A DNA stretch of 58,466 bases from an uncultured Candidatus Actinomarina sp. (lineage in GTDB: Bacteria > Actinomycetota > Acidimicrobiia > Actinomarinales > Actinomarinaceae), in assembly GCA_902622665.1 (NCBI GenBank), contig CACNQV010000006.1, positions 1 to 58,466 of the forward strand, written 5' to 3'. Of this stretch, positions 46,168 to 56,479 are shown piece after piece. The notes under the pieces were generated by a model that did not search any database, had not been told where the DNA came from, and worked only from the letters and a program-made list of their open reading frames with translations. The first letter of the stretch is position 1, and every line of letters begins with the position of its first letter. The position numbers and the translations under genes were made by a program.

Positions 46168-47352
46168 ATGTCAAAGGAAAAATTTGACCGTAGCAAGCCT
46201 CATGTGAACGTTGGTACAATGGGACACATTGACCACGGTAAAACGACATTGACGGCCGCTATTACAAAAGTTTTAGCCGATGCTGGTTCAGGCGACGTTA
46301 CAGCTTTTGAAGATATTGACAAAGCCCCTGAAGAGAGGGAAAGAGGAATCACTATCCAGATTGCTCACGTTGAGTATGAAACTGAAAACAGACATTATGC
46401 TCACGTAGACATGCCTGGTCACGCTGATTATGTTAAAAACATGATTACAGGTGCAGCTCAAGTTGATGGAGCAATTTTGGTAGTTTCTGCAGCAGATGGT
46501 CCTATGCCACAAACTAGAGAGCACGTACTTCTAGCAAGGCAAGTTGGTGTACCAGCTATTGCTGTATTTCTAAATAAAGTCGATCAAGTTGATGATGATG
46601 AACTTTTAGATCTTGTAGAAATGGAAGTTAGAGAATTATTAAATGAGTATGACTTTCCAGGCGATGATGTTCCAGTAGTTAAAGGTTCAGCACTCGCTGC
46701 TCTTGAAGGTAAAGAAGAAGGCATTAATGCTGTTAAGGAATTAATGGACCAAGTTGATGCTTATATAGAAGAACCAACAAGAATCGTTGACAAACCATTT
46801 TTGATGCCTGTTGAAGATGTCTTCTCTATCACTGGTAGAGGTACCGTTGTAACAGGAAGAATCGAACAAGGTATTGTTAACGTTAACGAAGAAGTCGAGA
46901 TTGTTGGAATCAGAGAAACATCTAAATCAGTTTGTACTGGCGTTGAGATGTTTAGAAAACTTCTTGATGAAGGTAGAGCAGGTGACAACGTCGGTCTTCT
47001 CTTACGTGGAGTTGATAAAGATGATGTTGAAAGAGGACAGGTTATTGCAAAACCTGGCTCAATTACACCTCATACAAAATTTGAGGCAGAAGTTTATGTT
47101 CTTACAAAAGAAGAAGGTGGAAGACACAATCCATTTTTCAAAGGATATAGACCACAATTCTATTTTAGAACCACTGACGTAACGGGAGAAGTAAATCTCA
47201 GCGAAGGTACTGAAATGGTTATGCCTGGTGACAACGTTTCTATCTCTGTCGAACTTATTTCTCCAATTGCAATGGAAGAGGGTGTTAAGTTCGCAATTAG
47301 AGAAGGTGGTAGAACTGTTGGAGCTGGACAGGTGACAAAAGTTATCGAGTAA
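46168..47352 (+). CDS. tuf: Elongation factor Tu
   Basis: 394 residues. GTPase motifs [32 protein letters not shown] and [12 protein letters not shown] are typical; domain II has [14 protein letters not shown]. Delivers aminoacyl-tRNA to the ribosome. Preceded by AAAGGAGAA and followed by a strong terminator that leads directly into rpsJ. Only copy in the window. Confidence 0.98.
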   Translation: MSKEKFDRSKPHVNVGTMGHIDHGKTTLTAAITKVLADAGSGDVTAFEDIDKAPEERERGITIQIAHVEYETENRHYAHVDMPGHADYVKNMITGAAQVDGAILVVSAADGPMPQTREHVLLARQVGVPAIAVFLNKVDQVDDDELLDLVEMEVRELLNEYDFPGDDVPVVKGSALAALEGKEEGINAVKELMDQVDAYIEEPTRIVDKPFLMPVEDVFSITGRGTVVTGRIEQGIVNVNEEVEIVGIRETSKSVCTGVEMFRKLLDEGRAGDNVGLLLRGVDKDDVERGQVIAKPGSITPHTKFEAEVYVLTKEEGGRHNPFFKGYRPQFYFRTTDVTGEVNLSEGTEMVMPGDNVSISVELISPIAMEEGVKFAIREGGRTVGAGQVTKVIE

Positions 47353-47360
47353 TAAAAACT

Positions 47361-47394
47361 AACCGGGAGTAGAATTTAACTCCCGGTTTTTTTT
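47361..47394 (+). terminator. Intrinsic terminator between tuf and rpsJ
   Basis: A 10-bp stem, AACCGGGAGT with ACTCCCGGTT, around an 8-base loop runs into eight T. It ends only 9 bases before the rpsJ start codon, with the rpsJ ribosome binding site (TTGAGGA) right behind the T run. There is no room for a promoter after it, so the S10 operon must be expressed by read-through. Confidence 0.9.
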
Positions 47395-47403
47395 GAGGAA
47401 AAA

Positions 47404-47715
47404 ATGGCAAAAGGACAACAAATCAGAATAAAGCTAAAAGCTTATGACAATTACGTTGTTGATGAATCTGCACGTAAAATTGCTGAAACAGTTATGAAAA
47501 CGCAAGCAAAAGTCAAAGGTCCTGTGCCGCTGCCAACTCAAATACATAGATACTGTGTAATTAGGTCACCTCATGTAGATAAAAAGTCTCGTGAACATTT
47601 TGAAATGAGAATTCACAAGCGATTAATTGATATAGTTGAGCCTACACCAAAGACTGTTGACTCACTTATGAGGCTTGACCTACCCGCTGGTGTTGAAGTT
47701 GAGATTAAATTATGA
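47404..47715 (+). CDS. rpsJ: 30S ribosomal protein S10
   Basis: 103 residues. [20 protein letters not shown] and the [22 protein letters not shown] region (in parts) are S10; it also serves as NusE in antitermination. Opens the S10 operon, directly behind the tuf terminator. The stop overlaps rplC. Confidence 0.97.
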   Translation: MAKGQQIRIKLKAYDNYVVDESARKIAETVMKTQAKVKGPVPLPTQIHRYCVIRSPHVDKKSREHFEMRIHKRLIDIVEPTPKTVDSLMRLDLPAGVEVEIKL

Positions 47716-48344
47716 ATACTTTAATAGCAAGAAAAGTAGGAATGACTCAGATATTTGATGAAAATTCAAAAGCACTTGGAGTTACAGTTCTAGATGTTTC
47801 CGATTGTAGAGTAGTTCAGATTAAGAACAATGAAGTTGATGGTTATAGTGCGGCCCAACTTACAATAGGGACCAAAAAAAATCCTACCAAACCTCTCCAA
47901 AATCATTTTAAAAAATACAATTCTGAACCAGGAGAAATTGTTTTTGAAGTTGAAGTAGATGAAAGTTTTGAATTAGGTCCTGGAGCGGTAGTAAAAGTTT
48001 CAGACGTGTTCGAAGTTGGGCAGAAAGTAGATATTTCCGGTATTTCAAAAGGAAAAGGGTTTGCTGGAGTTATGAAAAGGCATAATTTTTCAGGCCAAAA
48101 AGCTAGCCACGGTGTTCATAAAGTACATAGAGCAGGTGGATCTATTGGTAATGCTTCATACCCAGGACATGTATTTAAAGGACAAAAAATGGCTGGAAGA
48201 ATGGGAAATGAAAAGTCAACAATCCAATCAGTTACCGTTGTTGGTCTAAATGAAGAAAAAAATTATTTATTGGTAAATGGTTCGGTGCCTGGTAACAAGG
48301 GAAACATTGTAAAAGTTCAGAAAGCTATAAAGGTTAAGCAATGA
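47712..48344 (+). CDS. rplC: 50S ribosomal protein L3
   Basis: 210 residues. The start [12 protein letters not shown] and the loop [21 protein letters not shown] near the peptidyl-transferase centre identify L3. Overlaps rpsJ and rplD (ATGA-type junctions), so translation is coupled along the operon. Confidence 0.97.
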   Translation: MNTLIARKVGMTQIFDENSKALGVTVLDVSDCRVVQIKNNEVDGYSAAQLTIGTKKNPTKPLQNHFKKYNSEPGEIVFEVEVDESFELGPGAVVKVSDVFEVGQKVDISGISKGKGFAGVMKRHNFSGQKASHGVHKVHRAGGSIGNASYPGHVFKGQKMAGRMGNEKSTIQSVTVVGLNEEKNYLLVNGSVPGNKGNIVKVQKAIKVKQ

Positions 48345-48961
48345 GTGTTAAATTAGACACCTTAAATACAAAAGAAAACAAAGTTTCAAAAAAACAATAC
48401 AAGTTTGAACCTTTAGAAGAAATAAATGTTGGCCTTTTACATCAAGTTGTTAAAGGAAGTAGAACAAACTTTAGAAATAATACTGCATCAGTAAAAACAA
48501 GGGCTCAAGTTTCTGGTACTGGTGCAAAACCTTGGGCGCAAAAAGGTACAGGACGTGCACGTCAAGGTTCTTTAAGATCTCCACAATTTGTCGGTGGTGG
48601 CGTTGCTCATGGTCCTGGAACTAGAGTATATAAAGATAGAACTCCAAAAAAGATGAAAAGCAAAGCATTAGCCATGGCGATTTCTCAAAGAATTTCAGAA
48701 GAATCACTTTTTGTTATTGATGGAAATGGTATTGAGTCCCCATCTACTAAATCAGCTGCTTCAGCGATAAAAGAATTTGGTATAAAAAGAAGCTTTACAT
48801 TTATTTACTCTGATGAGGACGAAGCTTTGTTTAAGTCTTTTAGAAACTTGGAAGATTCAAAATTAGTTTCTGTAAGCAAAGTTGCTGCCATCGATATTAT
48901 ATCAACTGATGATACGATCTTTTCTTTAAATGCTATTTCAAAATATTTGGGGGATAAATAA
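48341..48961 (+). CDS. rplD: 50S ribosomal protein L4
   Basis: 206 residues. The extended loop GTGAKPWAQKGTGRARQGSLRSP (in parts) reaches the exit tunnel and is conserved; RTPKKMKSKAL is also typical. In some bacteria L4 represses the S10 operon. The stop shares a base with rplW. Confidence 0.96.
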   Translation: MSVKLDTLNTKENKVSKKQYKFEPLEEINVGLLHQVVKGSRTNFRNNTASVKTRAQVSGTGAKPWAQKGTGRARQGSLRSPQFVGGGVAHGPGTRVYKDRTPKKMKSKALAMAISQRISEESLFVIDGNGIESPSTKSAASAIKEFGIKRSFTFIYSDEDEALFKSFRNLEDSKLVSVSKVAAIDIISTDDTIFSLNAISKYLGDK

Positions 48962-49248
48962 TGAAATACCTCGAAGATGTTTTGATTGCACCTGTTATTT
49001 CTGAAAAATCATATGACAGAATTGCTGACTCAAATTCTTATACATTTTTTGTTCACCCTAAAACCGATAAGCCTCAAATTAAAAAAGCTGTTGAACAGAT
49101 GTTTGACGTTAATGTACTTAGGGTTAACACAATGTATCGTAAAGGAAAAAAGAAAAGATTTGGATATGTATTTGGCCAACAAAGTACTAGAAAAATAGCA
49201 ATAGTTACACTTTCTGAAGGTGAAACTATAGAGGCTTTTGGAGTTTAA
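48961..49248 (+). CDS. rplW: 50S ribosomal protein L23
   Basis: 95 residues. [14 protein letters not shown] and the [20 protein letters not shown] region identify L23, which lies at the tunnel exit and binds trigger factor and SRP. Two bases separate it from rplB. Confidence 0.96.
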   Translation: MKYLEDVLIAPVISEKSYDRIADSNSYTFFVHPKTDKPQIKKAVEQMFDVNVLRVNTMYRKGKKKRFGYVFGQQSTRKIAIVTLSEGETIEAFGV

Positions 49249-49250
49249 AT

Positions 49251-50084
49251 ATGGGATCAAAAAAAATTAGACCAGTAACTCCAGGAATGAGAGGACAGGT
49301 TTCGACAGACTTCAAAGATATTACAAAAAAGAAGCCCGAAAAGTCATTATTACAGTCTAAAAAATCTTCTGGTGGAAGAAATAATAAGGGCAGAATTACA
49401 TCTCGTCACAGAGGAGGCGGACATAAACAAAAGTATAGAGTTGTAGATTTTAAAAGAATTAAAGATGGAATTCCAGCAAGGGTCGCTGGAATAGAATATG
49501 ATCCAAACAGAAATGCAAGAATAGCATTACTCCATTATGTAGATGGTGAAAAAGCTTACATTATTGCTCCAGATGGTGTTGAAGTCGACACAATTGTTGA
49601 GTCAGGTTCTAAAGCTGATATAAAAGATGGAAACTGTCTTCCATTGAGAAATATTCCTGCTGGTACATTCATTCATGCTGTTGAGTTAAGACCTGGTGGG
49701 GGAGCTAAAATGGCTCGATCTGCTGGATCTTCTGTGCAGTTAATGAGTAAAGAAGGCGATACAGCATTACTAAGACTTCCATCTGGTGAAATGAGAAATG
49801 TTCCCATGGATTGTAGAGCAACTGTTGGAACTGTTGGTAATGCAGAGGCAGAATTAACAAAGTTAGGTAAAGCTGGACGAAATAGATGGAAAGGTGTCAG
49901 ACCACAGACAAGAGGTGTAGCAATGAACCCTGTTGATCACCCACTTGGAGGAGGAGAAGGAAAATCCTCTGGAGGTCGTGTCCCCGTTAGCCCTTGGGGA
50001 AAGCCTGAGAAAAAGACTAGAAATAAAAATAAATATAGCAATAAGTCAATTGTTAGAAGAAGATCTCAAAAGGGAAGAAGCTAA
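49251..50084 (+). CDS. rplB: 50S ribosomal protein L2
   Basis: 277 residues. [21 protein letters not shown] and the C-terminal [20 protein letters not shown] (with the conserved His of L2) are intact. Needed for subunit joining and peptidyl transfer. rpsS follows one base later. Confidence 0.98.
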   Translation: MGSKKIRPVTPGMRGQVSTDFKDITKKKPEKSLLQSKKSSGGRNNKGRITSRHRGGGHKQKYRVVDFKRIKDGIPARVAGIEYDPNRNARIALLHYVDGEKAYIIAPDGVEVDTIVESGSKADIKDGNCLPLRNIPAGTFIHAVELRPGGGAKMARSAGSSVQLMSKEGDTALLRLPSGEMRNVPMDCRATVGTVGNAEAELTKLGKAGRNRWKGVRPQTRGVAMNPVDHPLGGGEGKSSGGRVPVSPWGKPEKKTRNKNKYSNKSIVRRRSQKGRS

Positions 50085-50085
50085 T

Positions 50086-50349
50086 ATGTCAAGAAGTCTG
50101 CGAAAAGGACCATTTGTTGATGAGCATCTTCTAAAGAAAGTAGAAGAAGCTCAAAATACAGGCAATAAGGGAGTAATTAAGACCTGGAGTCGTCGCTCAA
50201 CTGTAGTTCCAGAGATGGTTGGCTTGACAATAGCTGTACACAATGGAAGACAACATTTACCAGTATTTATAACAGAGGCAATGGTTGGTCATAAACTTGG
50301 AGAGTTTTCACCAACAAGAACATTTAAAGGACACCCGGGACAAAACTAA
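50086..50349 (+). CDS. rpsS: 30S ribosomal protein S19
   Basis: 87 residues from the ATG at 50086 ([16 protein letters not shown]). A longer in-frame extension to 49933 lies wholly inside rplB and was rejected. The C-terminal [15 protein letters not shown] is typical of S19. The stop overlaps the rplV start. Confidence 0.97.
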   Translation: MSRSLRKGPFVDEHLLKKVEEAQNTGNKGVIKTWSRRSTVVPEMVGLTIAVHNGRQHLPVFITEAMVGHKLGEFSPTRTFKGHPGQN

Positions 50350-50696
50350 TGGAAAACACAACAGTAAAAGCTCAAAGTAAATATTTAAGGCAATCTCCTT
50401 ACAAAATGAGACTTGTATTGAATCTTATTAGAGGGCTTGATGTCCAAGATGCTTTAAATGTATTAACTTTTACAAAAAGAAAAGCAGCTACTGAAATAAA
50501 ACAACTTCTTGAAAGTGCTATCGCAAATGCTGAAGCAAACTATAATTTAAAATCTTCTGATTTATATATTTCAAAAGCAATCGCAAATGAAGGGCCAACA
50601 CTAAAAAGATTTAGACCACGTGCAAGAGGTAGGGCAGGAAGAATTAATAAGAGAACTACCCATTTGCTAATTGAGTTAGAAAGTTTGGGTGAATAA
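50349..50696 (+). CDS. rplV: 50S ribosomal protein L22
   Basis: 115 residues. [19 protein letters not shown] and the tunnel-lining hairpin ending [17 protein letters not shown] are L22. The stop overlaps the rpsC start by one base. Confidence 0.97.
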   Translation: MENTTVKAQSKYLRQSPYKMRLVLNLIRGLDVQDALNVLTFTKRKAATEIKQLLESAIANAEANYNLKSSDLYISKAIANEGPTLKRFRPRARGRAGRINKRTTHLLIELESLGE

Positions 50697-51595
50697 TGGG
50701 TCAAAAAACACATCCATATGCATTTAGAATTGGTATTGTAAACGACTGGAAATCTCGTTGGTTTAACGGTAAAGATTATAAAGACTTAGTTAATCAAGAT
50801 TATCAAATTAGAGATTTTCTATCTCGACAGCTTCCAAAGGCTGCTGTCTCTCGTATCGATATTGAAAGAAGAGACAAAGGTGGAACATTGACTGTTGACA
50901 TACATACAGCTAGACCAGGTGTAGTAATCGGTCGAAAAGGAGTTGAAGCAGACAGATTGCGAAAAGGAATTGAAAAATTATCTAAGCAACCAGTAAAGCT
51001 AAATATTATTGAAATCAGAGAAGCAGAATTAGACGCTCAACTTTTGGCTAGAGGAATAGCTGACCAATTAGAGAACAGAGTAGCTTTTAGAAGAGCTATG
51101 AAAAGAGCTGTTACAGCTGCATTAAAAGCTGGTGCCGAAGGTGTCAGAGTTGAATGTTCAGGGAGACTCGGTGGAGCAGAGATGGGAAGAAGAGAATGGT
51201 ACCGAGAAGGAAGAGTACCTCTTCATACCTTACGTGCCGACATTGATTTTGGAAGAGCAGCAGCACACACTACAGTTGGAGCAATTGGTGTAAAAGTCTG
51301 GGTTTATAAAGGTGATGTTGTTGGCTCAAACAAGCTCAGACAAGAAAAAATATCTGCAGAAGCAAACCTAGCTAGCGGCGGTCCAGCTGCTGGAAGAGTT
51401 AAATCGGTTAAATCAAGAGCGGAAGCTGCTGTTGGAGAAAAGAAAGAATCAAAAATTCTTGAAGCTGGTGGTGGTAAAAAAGTGAATGAGGAAAAATCAT
51501 CAAAGATCGTTGAAGCTGGTGGAGGAAAAAAAATTACTAAAGAAGATGCTCAAGCAAAGTTTGAAGAAGAAAAATCAATTTTAGAAGAAGAGTAA
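50696..51595 (+). CDS. rpsC: 30S ribosomal protein S3 with a repeat-bearing C-terminal extension
   Basis: 299 residues, about 60-70 more than usual. The KH domain with [18 protein letters not shown] (about 78-95) and the C-terminal domain ([20 protein letters not shown]) are normal. After about residue 225 a charged tail begins that contains two copies of a KI[LV]EAGGGKK unit ([10 protein letters not shown] and [10 protein letters not shown]) and ends in an acidic helix ([11 protein letters not shown]). The tail is probably surface-exposed at the mRNA entry side; its role is unknown. Confidence 0.96.
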   Translation: MGQKTHPYAFRIGIVNDWKSRWFNGKDYKDLVNQDYQIRDFLSRQLPKAAVSRIDIERRDKGGTLTVDIHTARPGVVIGRKGVEADRLRKGIEKLSKQPVKLNIIEIREAELDAQLLARGIADQLENRVAFRRAMKRAVTAALKAGAEGVRVECSGRLGGAEMGRREWYREGRVPLHTLRADIDFGRAAAHTTVGAIGVKVWVYKGDVVGSNKLRQEKISAEANLASGGPAAGRVKSVKSRAEAAVGEKKESKILEAGGGKKVNEEKSSKIVEAGGGKKITKEDAQAKFEEEKSILEEE

Positions 51596-51599
51596 AAAC

Positions 51600-52013
51600 A
51601 TGTTAATGCCAAAAAAAACAAAATATAGAAAGTCTTTTCGAGGAAGAAGAAAAGGTAATTCAAAAGGTGGGAATAATGTTGCGTTTGGTGATTTTGGTAT
51701 ACAAGCAGTTGAAACCTCGTATGTCACTGCTAGACAGATAGAAGCTGCAAGAATTACGATTACACGAACTATGAAGCGTGGTGGTAAAGTTTGGATTAAT
51801 ATATTTCCTCACAAACCAATTACAAAAAAACCTGCAGAAGTAAGAATGGGATCTGGTAAAGGTAATGTTGAATATTATGTTGCAGTAGTAAAGCCGGGTC
51901 GAATACTTTTTGAAATATCCGGTGTGCCAGAAGATGTTGCACGTGAAGCAATGAGAAAAGCTGGTCACAAGCTACCTATGAAAACTAAATTTGTTATGAG
52001 AGATAACGTATGA
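51600..52013 (+). CDS. rplP: 50S ribosomal protein L16
   Basis: 137 residues. The first ATG ([11 protein letters not shown]) matches the usual L16 start, so it was kept over the ATG two codons later. [19 protein letters not shown] and the [20 protein letters not shown] region (in parts) are typical. Binds near the A-site tRNA elbow. Confidence 0.97.
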   Translation: MLMPKKTKYRKSFRGRRKGNSKGGNNVAFGDFGIQAVETSYVTARQIEAARITITRTMKRGGKVWINIFPHKPITKKPAEVRMGSGKGNVEYYVAVVKPGRILFEISGVPEDVAREAMRKAGHKLPMKTKFVMRDNV

Positions 52014-52222
52014 GTGTTAATGACTTAAGAGAACTTTCTGTTAAAGAACTAGAAAATAAAATAGTTGATTTGAAAAAAGAACTTATGGATTCTAGATTTG
52101 CACTAGCAACAAGCCAAATTGAAGACACTTCCGTTTTCAAAAAAATTAAAAAAGAGATTGCACAAGCAAACACAGTTTTAACTGAAAAACTTAATGAATT
52201 AAATAATGAGGTAACTGAATAA
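52010..52222 (+). CDS. rpmC: 50S ribosomal protein L29
   Basis: 70 residues, two helices. [34 protein letters not shown] (in parts) and the late [12 protein letters not shown] segment match L29. Overlaps rplP by 4 bases and rpsQ by one. Confidence 0.95.
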   Translation: MSVNDLRELSVKELENKIVDLKKELMDSRFALATSQIEDTSVFKKIKKEIAQANTVLTEKLNELNNEVTE

Positions 52223-52485
52223 TGGAAAATACAGAAAGATCGTCAAGAAAAGTAAGGACCGGAATAGTTGTTTCTGATGCTCGCGAAAAAACCGTAACAG
52301 TTGCGATAGAACTTCAATTTCCTCATCCAAAATATAAAAAAATTGTTAAAAAGACAAGAAAATTACATGCTCATGATGAAAGCTTTGAAGCAAAAGTAGG
52401 CGATACAGTCAAAATAATGGAAACTAAACCATTTTCTAAAACAAAAAAATGGCGTGTTACGGAAGTAGTGGAGAGAGCAAGATGA
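52222..52485 (+). CDS. rpsQ: 30S ribosomal protein S17
   Basis: 87 residues. [20 protein letters not shown] and [20 protein letters not shown] are S17, an OB-fold early-assembly protein. The TGA overlaps the rplN start (ATGA). Confidence 0.97.
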   Translation: MENTERSSRKVRTGIVVSDAREKTVTVAIELQFPHPKYKKIVKKTRKLHAHDESFEAKVGDTVKIMETKPFSKTKKWRVTEVVERAR

Positions 52486-52850
52486 TTCAAAAAGAATCAA
52501 GGCTTAAAGTTGCTGATAACTCTGGTGCAAAAGAAGTACTTTGTATCAAAGTTAAAGGAAGCTCAAGAATCAGATATGCTGGCCTAGGCGATACTTTTGT
52601 TGCTACTGTAAAAGACGCTATTCCAGGTGGTCAAATCAAAAAAGGTGATATTGTTCAAGCTGTTGTAGTTAGAACTAAGAAAGAAACAAGAAGAAAAGAT
52701 GGAACATACATACGTTTCGACGAAAATGCATGTGTAATTATTAATGAACAAGAGCAACCACGAGGTACAAGAATTTTTGGACCAGTTGGTAGAGAATTAA
52801 GAGAAAAAAAGTTTATGAGAATAGTATCTTTAGCTCCGGAGGTTTTGTAA
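52482..52850 (+). CDS. rplN: 50S ribosomal protein L14
   Basis: 122 residues from the ATG at 52482 ([18 protein letters not shown]), the family start; an in-frame extension back to 52449 lies within rps[29 protein letters not shown] (in parts) is the conserved end. Lies at the subunit interface. The stop overlaps rplX. Confidence 0.97.
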   Translation: MIQKESRLKVADNSGAKEVLCIKVKGSSRIRYAGLGDTFVATVKDAIPGGQIKKGDIVQAVVVRTKKETRRKDGTYIRFDENACVIINEQEQPRGTRIFGPVGRELREKKFMRIVSLAPEVL

Positions 52851-53152
52851 TGAAAATTCAAAAAGGAGACATGGTAAAAGTAATATCAGGAAAAGATGCT
52901 GGAAAAGAAGGCAAAGTTTTACAGGCTTTTCCAAAAAAAGGAACTGTCTTGGTTGAGGGAGTTAACGTAAATAAAAAACATCAGAAACCACAAGGTCAAA
53001 CAATGCAAGGTGGAGTTATTGATAAAAGCATGCCAATAAATGTATCCAATGTTGCACTAGTTGTAAAAAAGAGATCAGGACGAGTTGGTTATAAGTTCGA
53101 TAAAAATGGCAAGAAATATAGAATATTAACTCAAACAGGTGATGAAGTATGA
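52850..53152 (+). CDS. rplX: 50S ribosomal protein L24
   Basis: 100 residues. The KOW motif GDMVKVISGKDAGKEGKVLQ at the N-terminus and the VNVNKKHQKP block are L24, an assembly-initiating protein. Overlaps rplN and rplE. Confidence 0.96.
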   Translation: MKIQKGDMVKVISGKDAGKEGKVLQAFPKKGTVLVEGVNVNKKHQKPQGQTMQGGVIDKSMPINVSNVALVVKKRSGRVGYKFDKNGKKYRILTQTGDEV

Positions 53153-53694
53153 TTCCTAGATTAAAAGAACAGTTTAACACCGAATTAAAAAAACAGATTA
53201 TGACTGATCTTCAATTGAGTAATGTAAATGAAATACCAAGTCTCGAAAAAATAATTATCAATATTGGTGATGGTAAGGCAGCTACCGATGGTAGGGCACT
53301 TGAGTCAATGGTTGATGAATTAACTGCAATTTCTGGACAAAAACCAGTGATTAGAAGAGCAAAAAAATCAATTGCAGGATTTAAAATTAGAGAAGGAATG
53401 CCGATTGGTACATCTGTAACTTTAAGAGGCGACAGGATGTGGGAATTCTATGATAGGTTTGTACAAGTCGTTGTTCCACGAATTCGTGACTTTAGAGGTT
53501 TTAATAAAAAATCTTTTGATGGAAACGGAAATTATACACTTGGATTAAATGAACAGTTAGTATTTCCTGAAGTTGAGTATGACAAGGTAAGAGACATAAG
53601 AGGAATGAATATTACAATTTGCACTTCTGCTAACGATAACGAAAAAGGTTATGTATTATTACAATCGCTAGGATTTCCATTTAGGGAGAATTAA
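53149..53694 (+). CDS. rplE: 50S ribosomal protein L5
   Basis: 181 residues. [39 protein letters not shown] and [21 protein letters not shown] (in parts) identify L5, which contacts 5S rRNA and P-site tRNA. ATGA overlap with rplX. Confidence 0.97.
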   Translation: MIPRLKEQFNTELKKQIMTDLQLSNVNEIPSLEKIIINIGDGKAATDGRALESMVDELTAISGQKPVIRRAKKSIAGFKIREGMPIGTSVTLRGDRMWEFYDRFVQVVVPRIRDFRGFNKKSFDGNGNYTLGLNEQLVFPEVEYDKVRDIRGMNITICTSANDNEKGYVLLQSLGFPFREN

Positions 53695-53696
53695 TT

Positions 53697-54002
53697 ATGG
53701 CAAAAACGAGCAAAATAGTAAAAAATAATCAGAGAAAGAGAGCTATCTCAGTTTATGCTGAAAGGCGTCAGGAGCTGCTCAAGATTATTAAAGATCCTAA
53801 TACATCATACGATGAAAAGCGTGAGGCTCAAAAAAAGATTGCAAAAATGCCTAGAGACGCTTCTGCTACAAGACATCGAAACCGATGTGAAGTAACAGGT
53901 AGACCTAGGGGTACTCTTAGAAAATTTGGGATGTCAAGAAATACATTCAGAGATCTAGCATTAAAAGGTGAGTTGCCTGGTATTAAGAAAGCTTCCTGGT
54001 AA
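53697..54002 (+). CDS. rpsN: 30S ribosomal protein S14, zinc-free long form
   Basis: 101 residues. The C-terminal [20 protein letters not shown] and [18 protein letters not shown] are S14. It is the long form; the four-Cys zinc ribbon of the short (about 61-residue) form is absent, with a single Cys in RCEVTG. Many Actinobacteria keep the short zinc form at this place in the spc operon. Confidence 0.96.
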   Translation: MAKTSKIVKNNQRKRAISVYAERRQELLKIIKDPNTSYDEKREAQKKIAKMPRDASATRHRNRCEVTGRPRGTLRKFGMSRNTFRDLALKGELPGIKKASW

Positions 54003-54004
54003 AA

Positions 54005-54403
54005 ATGAATTCAGATCCAATTTCAGATTTTCTAACAAGAATAAGAAATGCATCAATGGTAAGCAAGCCATCCGTTTCCGTTCCTCATTCAAAGTTCAAA
54101 TTAGAACTTTCGAAACTTTTAAAGGAAGAAGGATATATTAGTGATGTTAAAGTATCTGGAGATGGTTCAAGTAAACAAATAGAAATAGATTTAAAATATT
54201 CAGAAAATGGCTCACCGGTTTTAGCTGGCTTAAACAGACTGAGTAAACCAGGTAGAAGGCTTTATGTGGGTTCTGATTCGCTTCCACGAAATAATGGAGG
54301 ATTGGGGACAGTTATAGTTTCAACTTCAAGAGGTTTATTGGCTGATTCTGAAGCGCGAAAAAGAAAACTTGGTGGAGAGTTAATTTGTGAGGTTTGGTCA
54401 TGA
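54005..54403 (+). CDS. rpsH: 30S ribosomal protein S8
   Basis: 132 residues. DPISDFLTRIRNASMVSKPSV at the start and GLGTVIVSTSRGLLADSEARKRKLGGELICEVW (in parts) at the end are S8, which nucleates the 16S central domain and regulates the spc operon in E. coli. The stop overlaps rplF (ATGA). Confidence 0.97.
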   Translation: MNSDPISDFLTRIRNASMVSKPSVSVPHSKFKLELSKLLKEEGYISDVKVSGDGSSKQIEIDLKYSENGSPVLAGLNRLSKPGRRLYVGSDSLPRNNGGLGTVIVSTSRGLLADSEARKRKLGGELICEVWS

Positions 54404-54951
54404 GTCGGATTGGCAATAAACCAGTTGAAATACCTGAAAACGTAGAATTAAAAATTGAGGGTAACTTTATTTCTGTTAAAGGTCCTAAAGGCGAGCTCAA
54501 AGTTGAAATTGTTGACGACAGAATAAATTATGAGATTAATGATAATATTTTAAATTTTTCTAGAAGCTCTGAAGTTGCTGAAGTAAGGAGCCTTCATGGA
54601 TTGTATAGATCATTGATTGCAAATAATATTCATGGCGTAATGGAGGGTTATAAGAAAACTTTACTCTTACAAGGTGTTGGACATAGAGCAACTTTGAAGG
54701 GCAATGATATCGAGATTCTTTGTGGATTTTCACATCCTGTAATTTTTAAAAAAGTTGAAGGTGTTAATTTTGAAGTTCCAGATCAAAATACAATAATTGT
54801 TTCTGGAATTGACAAGGCACTTGTTGGACAAGTATCAGCAAATATTAGAGCTATTAAACCACCTGAGCCTTACAAAGGCAAAGGCATTAGATATGAAGAT
54901 GAATATGTAAGAAGAAAAGCAGGAAAAGCTGCAGTAACTGCTGGGGCATAA
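54400..54951 (+). CDS. rplF: 50S ribosomal protein L6
   Basis: 183 residues from the ATG at 54400 (MSRIGNKPVEIPENVEL); a TTG two codons earlier is not needed. PEPYKGKGIRYEDEYVRRKAGKAA (in parts) is the conserved L6 end. Binds near the factor-binding site. Overlaps rpsH. Confidence 0.97.
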   Translation: MSRIGNKPVEIPENVELKIEGNFISVKGPKGELKVEIVDDRINYEINDNILNFSRSSEVAEVRSLHGLYRSLIANNIHGVMEGYKKTLLLQGVGHRATLKGNDIEILCGFSHPVIFKKVEGVNFEVPDQNTIIVSGIDKALVGQVSANIRAIKPPEPYKGKGIRYEDEYVRRKAGKAAVTAGA

Positions 54952-54958
54952 AGGGATA

Positions 54959-55306
54959 ATGAAAGTTAAAGACAAAAGAAAACATAGAAAAATTAGGATC
55001 AGAAAAAAAGTTAACGGCACAGCCTCTATCCCGCGTCTTGCTGTTTTTAAAAGTAACAACAATATATATGTACAGGCTATAGATGATTTAAATCAAGTAA
55101 CAATTGCATCAGCAAGTACTCTTTCAAAAGAAGTAAAATCTAAAACACTTTCAGTTGAGGGCTCAAAAGAAGTAGGAGAGCTTATGGGTAAAAAGTTAAA
55201 TGATCTTAAAATTTCAAAAGCAGTTTTTGACAGAGGTGGTTATATATATCACGGTAGAGTTAAATCTTTAGCAGATGGAATTAGAGAAAAAGGAATTGAA
55301 TTTTAA
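54959..55306 (+). CDS. rplR: 50S ribosomal protein L18
   Basis: 115 residues. A basic start ([14 protein letters not shown]), then [18 protein letters not shown] and [19 protein letters not shown], define L18, a 5S rRNA-binding protein. The stop shares a base with rpsE. Confidence 0.97.
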   Translation: MKVKDKRKHRKIRIRKKVNGTASIPRLAVFKSNNNIYVQAIDDLNQVTIASASTLSKEVKSKTLSVEGSKEVGELMGKKLNDLKISKAVFDRGGYIYHGRVKSLADGIREKGIEF

Positions 55307-55857
55307 TGGCTGAGCTAGAACTTCAAGAGAGTGTAATCCACATAAATAGAGTAGCCAAAGTTGTTAAGGGCGGAAGAAACTTTGCATTTACTGCCCTTGT
55401 AGCAGTTGGAGATGGAAATGGAAGAGCTGGAATTGGCTACGGAAAAGGTTCTGAAGTCCCACTAGCCATTCAGAAAGCTATAGAAAATGCTAAAAAAAAT
55501 ATTCAAGATATTCCAATGGCAGGATCAACGATTGTTCACTCAATTATTGGAAAGCATGGGTCTTCTAGAGTTCTTCTTAAACCAGCAGCTCCCGGTACAG
55601 GAGTAATTGCAGGAGGTGCAGCTAGGCAGGTGCTTGAAGTAGCAGGAGTTAAAGATATACTTGCAAAATCTCTAGGTTCACCTACTCATCTTAATGTTGC
55701 AAAAGCAACTATTAATGGCTTGTTAAGCCAGAGAACACCAGATATGGTTGCTGGACTCAGGGGTAAAAAGCCGTCCGAGGTCGCACCAGCTGGGTTAGTT
55801 GAGGCATATGAAAAGACTAAAGCTGAAAAAAAGGTAAAGGTTGTAGATGAAAGTTAA
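55306..55857 (+). CDS. rpsE: 30S ribosomal protein S5
   Basis: 183 residues. [20 protein letters not shown] and [20 protein letters not shown] are S5; the loop between is the usual site of ram and spectinomycin-resistance mutations. Ends in a short basic-acidic tail. Overlaps rpmD by 11 bases. Confidence 0.97.
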   Translation: MAELELQESVIHINRVAKVVKGGRNFAFTALVAVGDGNGRAGIGYGKGSEVPLAIQKAIENAKKNIQDIPMAGSTIVHSIIGKHGSSRVLLKPAAPGTGVIAGGAARQVLEVAGVKDILAKSLGSPTHLNVAKATINGLLSQRTPDMVAGLRGKKPSEVAPAGLVEAYEKTKAEKKVKVVDES

Positions 55858-56026
55858 AATTACTTTAAAAAGAAGCTTAATTGGGCAAAAACCAAAAGCT
55901 CGAGAAACTGTTAGAAGTTTAGGTCTTAAAAAAATAAATTCTTCAACCGAAAGAGAGCTCAACCCGATGGTTGAAGGTATGCTTCACAAAATTGAGCATT
56001 TAGTAGAAATAGAAGAAATTAAATAA
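55847..56026 (+). CDS. rpmD: 50S ribosomal protein L30
   Basis: 59 residues, below the usual ORF length cut-off. [20 protein letters not shown] and the [11 protein letters not shown] segment match L30. The start lies inside the last codons of rpsE (in another frame), and rplO begins one base after its stop, as expected in the spc operon. Confidence 0.93.
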   Translation: MKVKITLKRSLIGQKPKARETVRSLGLKKINSSTERELNPMVEGMLHKIEHLVEIEEIK

Positions 56027-56027
56027 T

Positions 56028-56477
56028 ATGAAAAAACTAAGATTCCATCATTTAAAACCAAGTCCTGGATCTACAAAACAAAAATTAAGAAAAGGTAGGG
56101 GCGAATCAGGAAAAAGAGGAAAAACTGCAGGTAGAGGTACTAAGGGAACAGGGGCAAGAAAAACCGTTCCAGCATATTTTGAAGGCGGTCAAATACCTTT
56201 ATATAGACGTATTCCTAAAGTGAGGGGTATCGGTAATGCCGCAAAAATGTCGTATGTAGTTGTCAATGTTAGTGAATTACAGGAAAAGAATTTAGAAGGT
56301 GAAGTTACTCCTGATATCCTTAGAGAGATGGGACTAACTAGAAAAAAAGGTTTGGTAAAAATATTAGGTGATGGTGAAATTACTAAAAAAATTGATTTGA
56401 AAATCCACGCTATAAGTGAAGTCGCTAAAAGCAAAATTGAAAGTGCTGGCGGTACAGTAGAAATTATTAAAGAGTAA
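56028..56477 (+). CDS. rplO: 50S ribosomal protein L15
   Basis: 149 residues. The Gly/Arg/Lys-rich N-terminus (GRGESGKRGKTAGRGTKGTG) and FEGGQIPLYRRIPKVRG are L15; the C-terminal domain ends with SAGGTVEIIKE. Late-assembly protein near the exit tunnel. Two bases before secY. Confidence 0.97.
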   Translation: MKKLRFHHLKPSPGSTKQKLRKGRGESGKRGKTAGRGTKGTGARKTVPAYFEGGQIPLYRRIPKVRGIGNAAKMSYVVVNVSELQEKNLEGEVTPDILREMGLTRKKGLVKILGDGEITKKIDLKIHAISEVAKSKIESAGGTVEIIKE

Positions 56478-56479
56478 TT

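Noticed and set aside
51660-51968. 102-residue minus-strand ORF inside rplP
   Set aside because: It is an antisense shadow of a highly conserved ribosomal gene, with no start signal or family features.
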